64,000 nucleotides of DNA from Saccharopolyspora erythraea. GTDB taxonomy: Bacteria; Actinomycetota; Actinomycetes; Mycobacteriales; Pseudonocardiaceae. This document shows positions 43,443-52,048 of this stretch, in pieces; position 1 is the stretch's first letter, and each line of letters opens with the position of its first letter. The stretch covers positions 2,976,001-3,040,000 of the forward strand of contig NZ_CP054839.1 in assembly GCF_018141105.1 (NCBI RefSeq), in the 5' to 3' direction. Under the pieces are notes generated by a model. That model was not told the DNA's origin, did no database searches, and saw only the letters and a program-made list of their open reading frames with translations. Made by a program: the position numbers and the translations under genes.

Positions 43443-43547
43443 CCGCGCCCAGTGCGGCCGCGCCTAGCCATGCGAGCCACGTGGGTACCGCCGATTGCGG
43501 CATAGGAACGTTGTCGAGAACTAGCATGGGTAGCAGAGGAGGACCAG

Positions 43548-45071
43548 TTGCGCACGGTCTCCGATCTGATCAGGCTGAACGCGCGTCGCAATCCAGGCGG
43601 CGACGCAGTGGTGGACGCGAGCGGACGGCTGTCCCACGGGGAACTCGCGCACCGGGCGTGGGGGCTGGCGCGCGGCTTGGCCGAACTCGGTGTGCGACCT
43701 GGTGACCGCGTCGGGGTCCTGGGTGGCAACAGCATCTTCACCGTCGAGGCGTTCCTGGGCGCGGCCGCGGCGGGAGCGGTCTTCGTGCCCTACAACTGGC
43801 GGTGGTCGACACCGGAGCTGGTCGCAGGGGTGAACGAGACCCGTGCATCGGTGGTCCTCGTCGAGGATGCCTTCCGCGACGCCTACTCGGCAGCAGAGGC
43901 CACGGGTGAACTCGCTTCTGCCGAGCACGTGGTACACCAGGGCGCTCAGTACGAGGCCCTGTTCCGCTCTGGTGGCCCGATCGAGCTCGACACTTCCCCG
44001 GAAGACCCATTGTGCATCCTGTTCACCGGCGGTACCACAGGTTTCTCGAAAGGCGTGGTGCTCTCCCATCGAGCGGCGCTGGCCAACGCCATCAACGAGA
44101 ACGCCGATTGCGGGCTGGGCCAGCACCAGCAGGAACGAGGCCTGATCATCACGCCGATGTTCCACTCGGCGGCGTTGCTGTGCTGGTTCGTCACCCACTA
44201 CCTGGCCGGCAAGACCAGCGTGTTCATGCACAAGTTCGATGAGGATGCCGTGGCCGAGATCGTCTCAGCCGAACGGATCACGAACCTCTTCCTCGTGCCG
44301 AACATGATCCGCAGGCTGCTGAATTCTGGAGCATTCGAGTCCGACGGTTTCCAGAAGTACTTCCGGGCCATGCATTCCGGCGCAGGCCTGCTGAGGATGC
44401 CGGACAAGCAGGCCTTCTCAGAGGTGTTGCCCGACGCCTCCCTGTACTTCCGATACGGGCTCACCGAGGCGGGCCCGATGGTCACGCGGCTCCAGCCCCA
44501 CGACATGCTCCGAGCCGAAGTCGACGGCTCGATCGGCAAGGAGTACCTGCTCGTCGAGGCCCAGGTCCAGGACGAGTCCGGCCACGAGCTTGAGCCGGGA
44601 AGGGTCGGCGAGATCTGCGTGCGGGGCCCGAGCCTGATGACCGGCTACTTCGGTCGGCAGAGGGCGACCGAGGAAGTCTTCCGCGGTGGCTGGCTGCGCA
44701 CGGGCGACCTCGCCAGTCGTGACCAGAACGGCTACTTCTACTTCCACGACCGAGCCAAGGACATGATCAAGACTGGCGGGGAGAACGTCTACTCGGCCGA
44801 GATCGAGCAGGTCCTCTACACGCATCCCGCGGTTCAGGAGGCCGCCGTGATCGGTGTGCCGAGTACCCAGTGGGATGAGGAGGTCCGGGCGATCGTTTCG
44901 CTGCGTCCGGGGCATGAGCTGACCGAAGCCGGTGTGCAGGACTTCGTCCGGCGCCATCTGGCCGGCTACAAGGTGCCCAAGCACGTGGCGTTCCTCGAGG
45001 CCGGGAGTCTGCCGAGGACGCCGGCCGGCAAGCTGCTGAAACGGAACCTGAGGGACCAGTTGAACTGGTGA
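43548..45071 (+). CDS. Acyl-CoA synthetase (AMP-forming)
   Basis: 507 residues from TTG with a purine-rich AGAGGAGGA upstream. ANL-superfamily motifs are complete: P-loop ILFTGGTTGFSKGVVLSH, YGLTEAGPM (A5), WLRTGDLASRDQNGYF (A7), KTGGENVYSAEIE (A8) and the catalytic Lys in PRTPAGKLLKRNLR. It activates a carboxylic acid to its CoA ester, the likely entry step for the pathway encoded downstream. Chain length or ring type of the acid cannot be told. Confidence 0.92.
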   Translation: MRTVSDLIRLNARRNPGGDAVVDASGRLSHGELAHRAWGLARGLAELGVRPGDRVGVLGGNSIFTVEAFLGAAAAGAVFVPYNWRWSTPELVAGVNETRASVVLVEDAFRDAYSAAEATGELASAEHVVHQGAQYEALFRSGGPIELDTSPEDPLCILFTGGTTGFSKGVVLSHRAALANAINENADCGLGQHQQERGLIITPMFHSAALLCWFVTHYLAGKTSVFMHKFDEDAVAEIVSAERITNLFLVPNMIRRLLNSGAFESDGFQKYFRAMHSGAGLLRMPDKQAFSEVLPDASLYFRYGLTEAGPMVTRLQPHDMLRAEVDGSIGKEYLLVEAQVQDESGHELEPGRVGEICVRGPSLMTGYFGRQRATEEVFRGGWLRTGDLASRDQNGYFYFHDRAKDMIKTGGENVYSAEIEQVLYTHPAVQEAAVIGVPSTQWDEEVRAIVSLRPGHELTEAGVQDFVRRHLAGYKVPKHVAFLEAGSLPRTPAGKLLKRNLRDQLNW

Positions 45072-45233
45072 GCATTCCGGTGCTCGGCCGGGGCACCGTC
45101 TTCCGCATCCACTGTGCGGCTGCGGTGCGTCATCGAATCCTTCTCCGCGAAGCCGTGTCGACTGTCGTGTTCAGCTCGGGCCGCATGCGCTGCAGTGGAG
45201 CGCTCGGCAAGGAGATCGTCGTTGGAGGAAGGC

Positions 45234-45986
45234 ATGTCGTATCGCGGTAGAGGGATTGTTGTCACAGGTGCAGGCGGTGGCCTCGGGGCTGCGGTGGCTC
45301 GCCATTTCGCCCTGCACGGCGCCAAGGTCGCGTGCGCGGACGTGGCGGTCGAAGCGGCCGCGGCAACGGCGGAGGCGTTGGTGGAGCAGGGAGGTCAGGC
45401 GCATGCGTTCGCGGTCGACATCGCCGACGAGCGTGACGTTTCGCGTTTCCGTGACGACGTCGTGGCCGCACTGGGTCCCGTGCACGTCCTGCTCAACATC
45501 GCTGGAGTGCTGGACCGCAGGCCGATGGTGGAGCTTCCGGCCGAGGCGTTCCGCGGAGTCGTGGACGTCAACCTGTCCGGGACCTACGCGGTGATCCGCA
45601 TATTCGCTGACGACCTCCGCGCTGCCGGGCGATCGGGCAGGATCGTCAACGTGGCGTCGATCGCGGGAACCACCGGCTACCCTTTCCCCGCCTACGCGGC
45701 ATCCAAGGCCGGCGTCGTCAACCTCACCCGGTCACTTCTGATCGACTTCTGGGGGAGCGGCGTGACGGTGAACGCCGTTTCTCCAGGCGCGATGGACACG
45801 CCGATGATGGACCAGTCCTCCAAGCCGATGTTCCTGCAGAAGACCCCTGTGAACCGAATCGCGGCTACTGACGACATCGTCCACGCGATCGACTTCCTGT
45901 CCAGCGAGAAGGCGGCCATGGTCAACGGGCAGAACCTGGTCGTCGACGGTGGCGCGACCGCCGTTTTCCGCTACGTCAACGACTGA
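45234..45986 (+). CDS. SDR family oxidoreductase
   Basis: 250 residues from ATG 45234 with GGAGGAAGG upstream. VVTGAGGGLGAAVARHFALHG binds the nucleotide; LNIAGVLDRRP and AYAASKAGVVNLTRS are the active-site segments; the C-terminus is VVDGGATAVF. The Asp in CADVAVEAA suggests NAD. It follows the ligase gene by 162 bp. A FabG-like 3-hydroxyacyl-CoA dehydrogenase role is plausible but unproven. Confidence 0.9.
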   Translation: MSYRGRGIVVTGAGGGLGAAVARHFALHGAKVACADVAVEAAAATAEALVEQGGQAHAFAVDIADERDVSRFRDDVVAALGPVHVLLNIAGVLDRRPMVELPAEAFRGVVDVNLSGTYAVIRIFADDLRAAGRSGRIVNVASIAGTTGYPFPAYAASKAGVVNLTRSLLIDFWGSGVTVNAVSPGAMDTPMMDQSSKPMFLQKTPVNRIAATDDIVHAIDFLSSEKAAMVNGQNLVVDGGATAVFRYVND

Positions 45987-46030
45987 ACCGCACCACGACC
46001 CGAGATATGTTCTGCCGCGAAGGAGCCCTT

Positions 46031-46900
46031 GTGAAACTGCTGTCCTTTTCCGTCGATGGGCGCGAGTCCTGGGGCGTGGTGAACGAGGACGGAGTCGTCG
46101 ATCTCGGCTGCCGATCGGAACTGGGCTGGCCGACGTTGCTCTCGGCGCTGCAGGAGGGCGACTTGACGAACATCGCCGCGAAGTCGACGGGGCTTCCTGC
46201 GGACCACGCGCTGGCGGATGTTCGGCTGCTACCGGTCGTGGTCGATCCGGGCAAGATCCTCTGCGTGGGCTTGAACTACGAGGGGCATCGTTTCGAAACC
46301 GGCCGGCCGCGCACCGAGCACCCGGTGATCTTCGTCCGGTTCGCCGACAGCCTGACTGGCCACGGATCGCCCTTGATCAAGCCCAGCGACAGCGCGCAAT
46401 TCGACTACGAGGGCGAGCTGGCCGTGATCATCGGCGAGCCGTGCCGGCGAGTTCCCCAGGACCGCGCGCTCGAGTACGTGGCGGGATACACCTGCTTCAA
46501 CGACGGATCGCTGCGGGACTTCCAGGCGCACACCCACCAGTTCACCCCCGGGAAGAACTTCCCCGCGACGGGCGCGGTCGGGCCCTGGCTCGTCACGCCG
46601 GATGAGTTCGGGAGCATCCCGGACGCGAAACTGACCACCAGGCTCAACGGCACCGTGGTGCAGCAGGCCGAACTTTCGGACCTGACGTACTCGATCGCCG
46701 AAATCGTGGCCTACTGCTCGACGTGGACCACCCTGCGGCCGGGTGATGTCATCGCCACCGGCACGCCCAGCGGGGTGGGCAGCCGGCGGGAGCCACCCCT
46801 GTGGATGCGACCGGGCGACGTCTGCGAAGTCGACGTCGACAAGATCGGCGTGCTGCGCAACCCCATCTCCGCCGAGGAAGCTCTCCCGATCGATGCCTAG
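46031..46900 (+). CDS. Fumarylacetoacetate hydrolase family protein
   Basis: 289 residues from GTG 46031 with AAGGAG 6 bp upstream; ATG 46007 would add eight residues. The FAH fold has metal-binding Glu residues in DYEGELAVIIGEP and conserved KNFPATGAVGPWLVT and ATGTPSGVGSRR. Family members hydrolyse or decarboxylate beta-diketones and 2-oxo acids or isomerise them. An N-terminal small domain (LLSFSVDGRESWGVVNEDG) is present. It ends the plus-strand SDR-ligase-SDR-FAH set and probably cleaves a ring-opened or branched oxo acid. Confidence 0.9.
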   Translation: MKLLSFSVDGRESWGVVNEDGVVDLGCRSELGWPTLLSALQEGDLTNIAAKSTGLPADHALADVRLLPVVVDPGKILCVGLNYEGHRFETGRPRTEHPVIFVRFADSLTGHGSPLIKPSDSAQFDYEGELAVIIGEPCRRVPQDRALEYVAGYTCFNDGSLRDFQAHTHQFTPGKNFPATGAVGPWLVTPDEFGSIPDAKLTTRLNGTVVQQAELSDLTYSIAEIVAYCSTWTTLRPGDVIATGTPSGVGSRREPPLWMRPGDVCEVDVDKIGVLRNPISAEEALPIDA

Positions 46901-46928
46901 GGCCACGTTCAGGGCCAGCCTGTATTGT

Positions 46929-46942
46929 CGAACGCTCGTTCG
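46929..46942. promoter_or_regulatory. TetR-like palindrome 1 upstream of the TetR gene
   Basis: CGAACGCTCGTTCG is palindromic at 12 of 14 positions. It lies 29 bp after the FAH stop codon and 41 bp from the next site; its reverse complement is found exactly at 24539-24552. Confidence 0.5.
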
Positions 46943-46969
46943 CCGTGGCTCTGCGGGTTCGCGCAGAAA

Positions 46970-46981
46970 ACGAACGTTCGT
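46970..46981. promoter_or_regulatory. TetR-like palindrome 2 upstream of the TetR gene
   Basis: ACGAACGTTCGT is a perfect 12-bp palindrome, about 120 bp before the TetR start codon. It is the best match to the shared consensus and is probably the autoregulatory site. Confidence 0.6.
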
Positions 46982-47101
46982 GGAGTATCATGAGGTCGTG
47001 AGCGTGGGCGCGGCCGGCTCCGCCGTAGTGTGGTCGCGTGCGGACGACCCGGTCGCCGACAGCGCTACGCAGGAAGCACGACGAGTGATCGGAGCACGAG
47101 C

Positions 47102-47722
47102 ATGCCACGCCCCGCAGGCGGCGTCCGCACAGCCGACGCGATCCAGGAGGCCGCGGCGGAGCTGTTCTACCAGCACGGCTACGAGGCGACGACGCTGCGC
47201 CAGGTGGCCCAGAAGGTGGGTATCCAGGTCGGGAGCCTGTACAACCACATCAGCGGGAAGGAAGATCTTCTCCGCAGTCTGATGACCGGCATCATGGCCG
47301 ACCTGCTGGCTGCTCAGAAGGCCGTGGCGAACTCCCACGCCGACGTGATCGACGCGCTGCGAGCGGCGATCGACTGCCACATCCGGTTCCACGCGCAGCG
47401 CGCGCGGGAAGTCTTCATCGGCAATTCCGAACTCCGCTCGCTGTCCAAGAAGGACCGCAACAAGGTGGTCTCGCAGCGCGACGACTACGAGCAGATGTTC
47501 CGAGACCTGATCGAGAGGGCCGACCAGGAAGGGCGTGCCGACGTCCTGGACCCGCGGCTGCAGGCCTACGCCATCGTCGCGATGGGCACTCACGTCGCCA
47601 GCTGGTACCGCCCCAAGGGGGCGATGTCGCTGGACGAGATCGTCGAGACATACACGGTGATGGCCCTCCGGCAGTTGGGCGTAGCCGAATCGGAGATCCG
47701 CGAGGCGCGCGCGGCAAGCTGA
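47102..47722 (+). CDS. TetR/AcrR family transcriptional regulator
   Basis: 206 residues. The helix-turn-helix is IQEAAAELFYQHGYEATTLRQVAQKVGIQVGSLYNHISGKEDLL. The C-terminal part is a ligand-binding helical bundle of the type often seen in regulators of lipid and acyl-CoA catabolism such as KstR2-like proteins (FIGNSELRSLSKKDRN). Two palindromes lie upstream and similar sites occur across the region, so it is the best candidate regulator. Acyl-CoA as inducer is inference from family and context. Confidence 0.92.
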   Translation: MPRPAGGVRTADAIQEAAAELFYQHGYEATTLRQVAQKVGIQVGSLYNHISGKEDLLRSLMTGIMADLLAAQKAVANSHADVIDALRAAIDCHIRFHAQRAREVFIGNSELRSLSKKDRNKVVSQRDDYEQMFRDLIERADQEGRADVLDPRLQAYAIVAMGTHVASWYRPKGAMSLDEIVETYTVMALRQLGVAESEIREARAAS

Positions 47723-47822
47723 CACCGCGGCTGCCGGCCGCCTGCCAGCCGTCCGCGCCGGGTGGTCCGGCTCGCGCGAGCTCTTCTTGACCCGTGTCCC
47801 GCTGCCGCGTAGGTTGAGAAAA

Positions 47823-47838
47823 ACAAACGATAGTTCGT
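47823..47838. promoter_or_regulatory. TetR-like palindrome upstream of the carboxylase gene
   Basis: ACAAACG-AT-AGTTCGT has half-sites that agree at 5 of 7 positions. It lies 62 bp before the biotin carboxylase start. Confidence 0.4.
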
Positions 47839-47900
47839 ATAGCCCTACGTGACAGCTCCGCGCTGCGGTCGGGCGGTGTGCGGAAGTCGAGAGGCGGCTG

Positions 47901-49682
47901 ATGTTCTCCAAGGTGCTGGTGGCCAACCGGGGTGAGATCGCGGTACGGGTGATACGCACGTGCGCCGAACTCGGTCTGACGGCCGTGGCTGTGCATTCCG
48001 ACCCTGATGCGTCCTCGTTGCACGTGCGTGTTGCCGATGAGGCCGTGGCGCTCGGCGGGACCGCGGCTGCGGAGAGCTACCTGGACATCGGCAAGTTGCT
48101 CCAGGCCGCCAAGGAGTCCGGGGCGGATGCGATTCACCCCGGGTACGGGTTTCTCGCCGAAAGTGCGGAGTTCGCACGCGCGGTCGCCGATGCGGGGCTG
48201 GTGTTCATCGGTCCTCCGGCGGACGCGATCGAGGTGATGGGCGAGAAGGTCGCCGCGCGAGCGGTCGCACTGAAGGCGGATGTTCCGCAGGTTCCCGGCA
48301 GCGCTGGTGCGGTCGAGTCGGCGCGGGAAGTGGTCGATTTCGGCGCGGCCCACGGCTATCCGATCGCGATCAAGGCGTCCTATGGTGGCGGTGGCCGGGG
48401 GATGCGGCTGGTGCATTCGGAGCATGAAGCCGAAGACGCGCTGGAGTCGGCTCGCCGGGAGGCTCAGGGCGCGTTCGGCCGCGCTGACGTGTATCTGGAG
48501 CGGTACCTGGCGAACGCGCGACATGTCGAGGTGCAGGTCTTCGCCGACACCCACGGCAACGTCCGCTGGCTGGGAGATCGCGACTGCTCCGTCCAGCGGC
48601 GCCACCAGAAGCTCGTCGAGGAGTCTCCCGCTCCGGGGCTGTCCCCGGAACTTCGGATTTCGATGGGCGAGGCGTCGGTCCGGCTTGCCCGGACCGTCGG
48701 CTATGTCGGCGCGGGGACCGTTGAGTACCTCGTGGAGGGCGAGAACTTCTACTTCCTCGAGATGAACACCCGCATCCAGGTCGAGCACCCGGTGACCGAG
48801 GAGGTGTTGGGGCTGGACCTGATCGCCGAGCAACTCAAGGTCGCTGCGGGTGAGGAGCTCAGCATTGCGGGTTCCGGACCGCAGCCGCGTGGCCATGCTC
48901 TGGAAGTGCGCATCAATGCGGAGAACACGGCCGGGGGGCTCTTCGTCCCGTCACCGGGCAAGCTCGCCGAGCTGGAGGTGCTGCCGAGGGTCGGTCTGCG
49001 TTTCGACAGCGGCTACGAGGCCGGCGATGAAGTTCTGCCGCATTACGACAGCATGATCGGCAAGTTGATCGTGTGGGCTCCTGATCGTTCGACCGCCGTC
49101 CGCCGCATGCTCGCGGCCCTGGACGAATTCACCGTGCGGGGTGTGCCCACGACCGTGCCTGCTGCGCGAGCGGTGCTGGAACACCCGGACTTCGCTGCCG
49201 TCGAGTTCACCACGCGCTGGCTGGAATCCGACGTGGAACTGCCCGCTGCGCCCGCTGACCACGTCGGACACGTCGAAGAAGAGGCCGACGACGCGTGCCG
49301 CGACGAAGTGTGGGTCGCAGGCCGCCGGTATGCCGTCCCCTTCCACACGGCGAGGGTGGCGGGGCAGTCCGCGGGAGCGCCGACGGCGGCCCGCCGACGA
49401 GCCGGTGGTACCGCTCCCAAGAAGAGGACGGCGAAAGCCGCAGCACATTCAGCCGGGACCGTCACGAGCCCGATGCAGGGGACCGTTGTCAAGGTCAACG
49501 TCGAGGAGGGTGCCCGGGTCAGCGCCGGAGAGGTGCTCTTCGTCGTTGAGGCGATGAAGATGGAAAACCCGGTCATCGCGTCCGGTGACGGCACCGTCGA
49601 AGGCGTCGAGGTGTCGGTCGGCGACGTCGTTGTCGCCGGAGCGTCGCTCGCCGTGTTGGTGCCAGCGGAGCAAGCGGCATGA
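47901..49682 (+). CDS. Acyl-CoA carboxylase alpha subunit (biotin carboxylase plus BCCP)
   Basis: 593 residues. Biotin carboxylase domain: KVLVANRGEIAVRVIRTCAEL, GYGFLAESAEFA, ATP-grasp loop KASYGGGGRGMRLV, and EMNTRIQVEHPVTEEV. The C-terminal biotin carboxyl carrier domain has the biotinylated Lys in VVEAMKMENPV, after a linker of basic and Ala-rich sequence. It carboxylates biotin with bicarbonate and ATP and works with the beta subunit encoded at 52049. The acyl substrate is set by the beta subunit. Confidence 0.95.
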   Translation: MFSKVLVANRGEIAVRVIRTCAELGLTAVAVHSDPDASSLHVRVADEAVALGGTAAAESYLDIGKLLQAAKESGADAIHPGYGFLAESAEFARAVADAGLVFIGPPADAIEVMGEKVAARAVALKADVPQVPGSAGAVESAREVVDFGAAHGYPIAIKASYGGGGRGMRLVHSEHEAEDALESARREAQGAFGRADVYLERYLANARHVEVQVFADTHGNVRWLGDRDCSVQRRHQKLVEESPAPGLSPELRISMGEASVRLARTVGYVGAGTVEYLVEGENFYFLEMNTRIQVEHPVTEEVLGLDLIAEQLKVAAGEELSIAGSGPQPRGHALEVRINAENTAGGLFVPSPGKLAELEVLPRVGLRFDSGYEAGDEVLPHYDSMIGKLIVWAPDRSTAVRRMLAALDEFTVRGVPTTVPAARAVLEHPDFAAVEFTTRWLESDVELPAAPADHVGHVEEEADDACRDEVWVAGRRYAVPFHTARVAGQSAGAPTAARRRAGGTAPKKRTAKAAAHSAGTVTSPMQGTVVKVNVEEGARVSAGEVLFVVEAMKMENPVIASGDGTVEGVEVSVGDVVVAGASLAVLVPAEQAA

Positions 49683-49731
49683 CGAGCGCGGCTGCGCACC
49701 ACGACGCGACACGACCAGCACGGAGGACGTG

Positions 49732-50631
49732 ATGAAACCGTACCGCTCGCTGCTCTTCGTCCCAGGTCACAAGGATGCCTGGGTGGAGAAGGCGGTCCGG
49801 GCAGGAGCCCACGCGCTCATCCTCGACCTGGAGGACGCCGTCCCCGAAGACCTCAAGGAATCCGCGCGCGACACCGTCGCGAAGTCGATCGCCTGGCTGG
49901 CCGCGGAACACCCGCGGGTCGGAGCGGTCGTGCGGGTCAACCCACTCGACAGCGAGCACTTCGCCCGGGATGTCGCCGCTGCCGTCCGTCCCGGGCTCAG
50001 CGCCTTACTGCTGCCGAAGCTCTACCACCGTGACGACGTCGTCCGCTTCGACGCGTTGGTGAGCGCCGCGGAGATCGAGCGCGGATTGCCCCGCGGGTCG
50101 GTGGCCTTGATCCCCTCGTTCGAAACGGCACGTGGCCTGGCCAACGTTCAGGAGATAGCCGATGCGTCGCCGCGGGTCGGGAGCCTGATGGCCGCGGCGG
50201 CTCGCGATGGCGACGCCGCGCGGGAGCTGGGGTTCACCTGGACTGCTCAGGGCGAGGAAACGCTGTACATGCGAAGCAAGGTGGTGAGCGCGGCTCGCGC
50301 TGCGGGTGTGCGCCACGTCGTGCTCGGCCTGTGGCAGGAGATTTCCGATCTCGATGGGCTGCGGGACTTCGCGGAATCCAATCGCCGGATCGGCTATGGG
50401 GGCCAAGTGATCATCCACCCCTCACACGCGCCGGTGGTCAACGAGGTCTACAGCCCGTCCCAGACCGAACTGGATCGGTATCGCCGGCTGGTGTCGGCCT
50501 ATGAACAGGCCGCGGCCTCCGGATCGGGCGCCGTGCTGTTCGAAGGCGAACACGTCGACCTGGCCCATGTCGAGCACGCGACGGACGTGCTGGAACAGCA
50601 AGCGCGAGAGAAGGAAGGTGATCGGCTGTGA
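49732..50631 (+). CDS. HpcH/HpaI aldolase / CitE-like CoA-ester lyase
   Basis: 299 residues from ATG with CGGAGG upstream. SLLFVPGHKDAWVEKAVRAG and LILDLEDAVPEDLKESAR contain the metal and substrate-binding positions, and AVVRVNPLDSE carries the conserved Arg. Stand-alone CitE-like enzymes in actinobacteria cleave or make malyl-, citramalyl- or hydroxy-methylglutaryl-CoA-type thioesters. It is followed by a MaoC gene (GTGA overlap) and sits beside carboxylase genes, resembling the mycobacterial Rv2498c to Rv2502c set. The exact reaction is open. Confidence 0.9.
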   Translation: MKPYRSLLFVPGHKDAWVEKAVRAGAHALILDLEDAVPEDLKESARDTVAKSIAWLAAEHPRVGAVVRVNPLDSEHFARDVAAAVRPGLSALLLPKLYHRDDVVRFDALVSAAEIERGLPRGSVALIPSFETARGLANVQEIADASPRVGSLMAAAARDGDAARELGFTWTAQGEETLYMRSKVVSAARAAGVRHVVLGLWQEISDLDGLRDFAESNRRIGYGGQVIIHPSHAPVVNEVYSPSQTELDRYRRLVSAYEQAAASGSGAVLFEGEHVDLAHVEHATDVLEQQAREKEGDRL

Positions 50632-51086
50632 GCGGACTGCACTTCGAGGAGTTCGAAGTCGGAGCGGTGATCGAACACGCCACGACTCGGACTGTGACCG
50701 AGACCGACAACCTGCTGTTCACCACGCTGACGATGAACCCGCAGCCCCTGCACCTGGACGAGGAGTTCGGCAAGAACAGCGTCTTCGGTGCGCGGATCGT
50801 CAACAGCGTCTTCACGTTGGGGCTGGTCACCGGCATCCCGGTCGCCGAGACGACGCTGGGCACCACCCTCGGCAACCTCGGGTTCGAGGAGGTGACCTTT
50901 CCCCAGCCCGTACTCATCGGCGACACGCTCCGCGTGGAGACCGAGGTGCTGGACAAGCGGGAGTCGCGGTCCAAGCCCGACCGCGGTGTGGTGCGCCTTG
51001 AGCACCGTGCCTACAACCAGCGCGACGAGCTCGTCTGCAGACTCCGCCGAGCCGGCATGATGAAGCGCAAGAACGCCGCGGCATAG
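50628..51086 (+). CDS. MaoC family acyl-CoA dehydratase/hydratase
   Basis: 152 residues, hotdog fold. FEVGAVIEHATTRTVTETDNLLFTTLTMNPQPLHLDEEF carries the hydratase-2 region with the Asp/His type motif (N-P-Q-P-L-H), and FTLGLVTGIPVAETTLGTTLG follows. The start overlaps the lyase stop. In the related mycobacterial set this family hydrates branched enoyl-CoA such as 3-methylglutaconyl- or itaconyl-CoA. The gene ends before a very strong hairpin. Confidence 0.9.
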   Translation: MSGLHFEEFEVGAVIEHATTRTVTETDNLLFTTLTMNPQPLHLDEEFGKNSVFGARIVNSVFTLGLVTGIPVAETTLGTTLGNLGFEEVTFPQPVLIGDTLRVETEVLDKRESRSKPDRGVVRLEHRAYNQRDELVCRLRRAGMMKRKNAAA

Positions 51087-51096
51087 CTTCCCGGCA

Positions 51097-51136
51097 ACGG
51101 GCGTGGTGCCGGCGGAGTTGCCGGCACCACGCCCGT
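51097..51136. terminator. Bidirectional terminator between two convergent MaoC genes
   Basis: ACGGGCGTGGTGCCGGC (51097-51113) and GCCGGCACCACGCCCGT (51120-51136) form a perfect 17-bp stem with a 6-base loop. CCGTCTTT follows. It separates the 3' ends of convergent genes. Confidence 0.8.
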
Positions 51137-51142
51137 CCGTCT

Positions 51143-51628
51143 TTAACGGCAACGAATCATGAAGCTGCTGCGGAAGGTCATGACGACGTCGCTGTTCTGG
51201 TTCACGACGCGGTAGGCGAGCGTCCAGATCCCCTGGGACGAGCTCGATGAGCGTCGCGTCGCGGCGACCTCCGCTTCGGGCCGCACGGTGTCTCCGATGT
51301 GCACCGGTGCGGTCGCGCGAACGTCGTCGAGACCGAGCCAGGCGACGACGTTGCCGAAGTAGCCGGTCTGGGTCATGAGGCCCAACGCGAGCGACAGGGT
51401 GAGCGGGCCGTGCGCGATCCGCTGTCCGAACCGCGTCCCGGCCGCGTACTGCTCATCGAGGTGCAGGGAAACCCAGTCCCCGGTGAGGCCTGCCCAGTTG
51501 ACCAGGTGCGCTTCGCTGATCGTGATACCGGGCCCACGCAGCAGCGAACCTTCGGCGAGGTCCTCCCAGAAGCGTTCGGACTGACCGGTGACGCGCACCG
51601 CCTCCACGCTTTGCATGTTCACGCTCAT
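51143..51628 (-). CDS. MaoC family dehydratase
   Basis: 161 residues. Hotdog fold with the hydratase segment ISEAHLVNWAGLTGDWVSLHLDEQYAAGT and RIAHGPLTLSLALGLM. It overlaps the EthD gene by 4 bp (ATGA), the two forming a short minus-strand operon within the plus-strand catabolic set. It is a second, diverged hydratase alongside the one at 50628, so two different enoyl-CoA intermediates may be handled. Confidence 0.88.
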   Translation of the reverse strand: MSVNMQSVEAVRVTGQSERFWEDLAEGSLLRGPGITISEAHLVNWAGLTGDWVSLHLDEQYAAGTRFGQRIAHGPLTLSLALGLMTQTGYFGNVVAWLGLDDVRATAPVHIGDTVRPEAEVAATRRSSSSSQGIWTLAYRVVNQNSDVVMTFRSSFMIRCR

Positions 51629-51954
51629 TTCTCCACTCCCGTCTCCAGCGGAACCGCGGTCTCCTCGGCGAGGAACCAGTCCAGCCGGCCGATGAACGAC
51701 TCCTCGTGCTCGCGGAGAGCATCCGCCGCGGGCCCCTCGAATGCGGCTCTGACGGCCTCGACCGATCCGAACCACAACTCGGCCAGACCGTCGTACGGCC
51801 AGTCCCGGCGATGGGCGATCGCTGGGTTCTGCACGTACCTGAGCACCCCACCGAGAGCGCGTACGAACTCGGGGTGCTCGCTCTGCCAGCGCCGCAGGAA
51901 CTCCTCCCGGCTGAGGTCTTCCCGGCGTCTGATGAGCGCTACGACCTTGACCAT
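51625..51954 (-). CDS. EthD domain protein
   Basis: 109 residues from ATG 51954 (AGAGG 5 bp upstream); GTG 51960 is two codons earlier. Ferredoxin-like dimeric alpha/beta-barrel fold with VKVVALIRRREDLSREEFLRRW at the N-terminus and ALGGVLRYVQNPAI and DGLAELWFGS in the middle, matching the EthD/NIPSNAP type. Members occur in steroid and ether catabolic operons, but their function is unclear. The TetR-like palindrome at 51972 lies just upstream. Confidence 0.85.
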   Translation of the reverse strand: MVKVVALIRRREDLSREEFLRRWQSEHPEFVRALGGVLRYVQNPAIAHRRDWPYDGLAELWFGSVEAVRAAFEGPAADALREHEESFIGRLDWFLAEETAVPLETGVEK

Positions 51955-51971
51955 CTGCACCTCTTTAACTT

Positions 51972-51983
51972 ACGAGCGTTCGT
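51972..51983. promoter_or_regulatory. TetR-like palindrome in divergent EthD/carboxylase region
   Basis: ACGAGCGTTCGT is palindromic at 10 of 12 positions, with CGTTCG overlapping. It lies 17 bp before the EthD start and 65 bp before the carboxyltransferase start, placed to control both directions. Confidence 0.5.
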
Positions 51984-52048
51984 TCGCTACACTACTGGCG
52001 AAAGCGAACCACGGTCAACGACGGCCGACCGACGACTCGGATGTGAGC

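Noticed and set aside
47102-47722. Naming the TetR protein KstR2
   Set aside because: Similarity in general fold and context only; no steroid-ring genes are present to support it.
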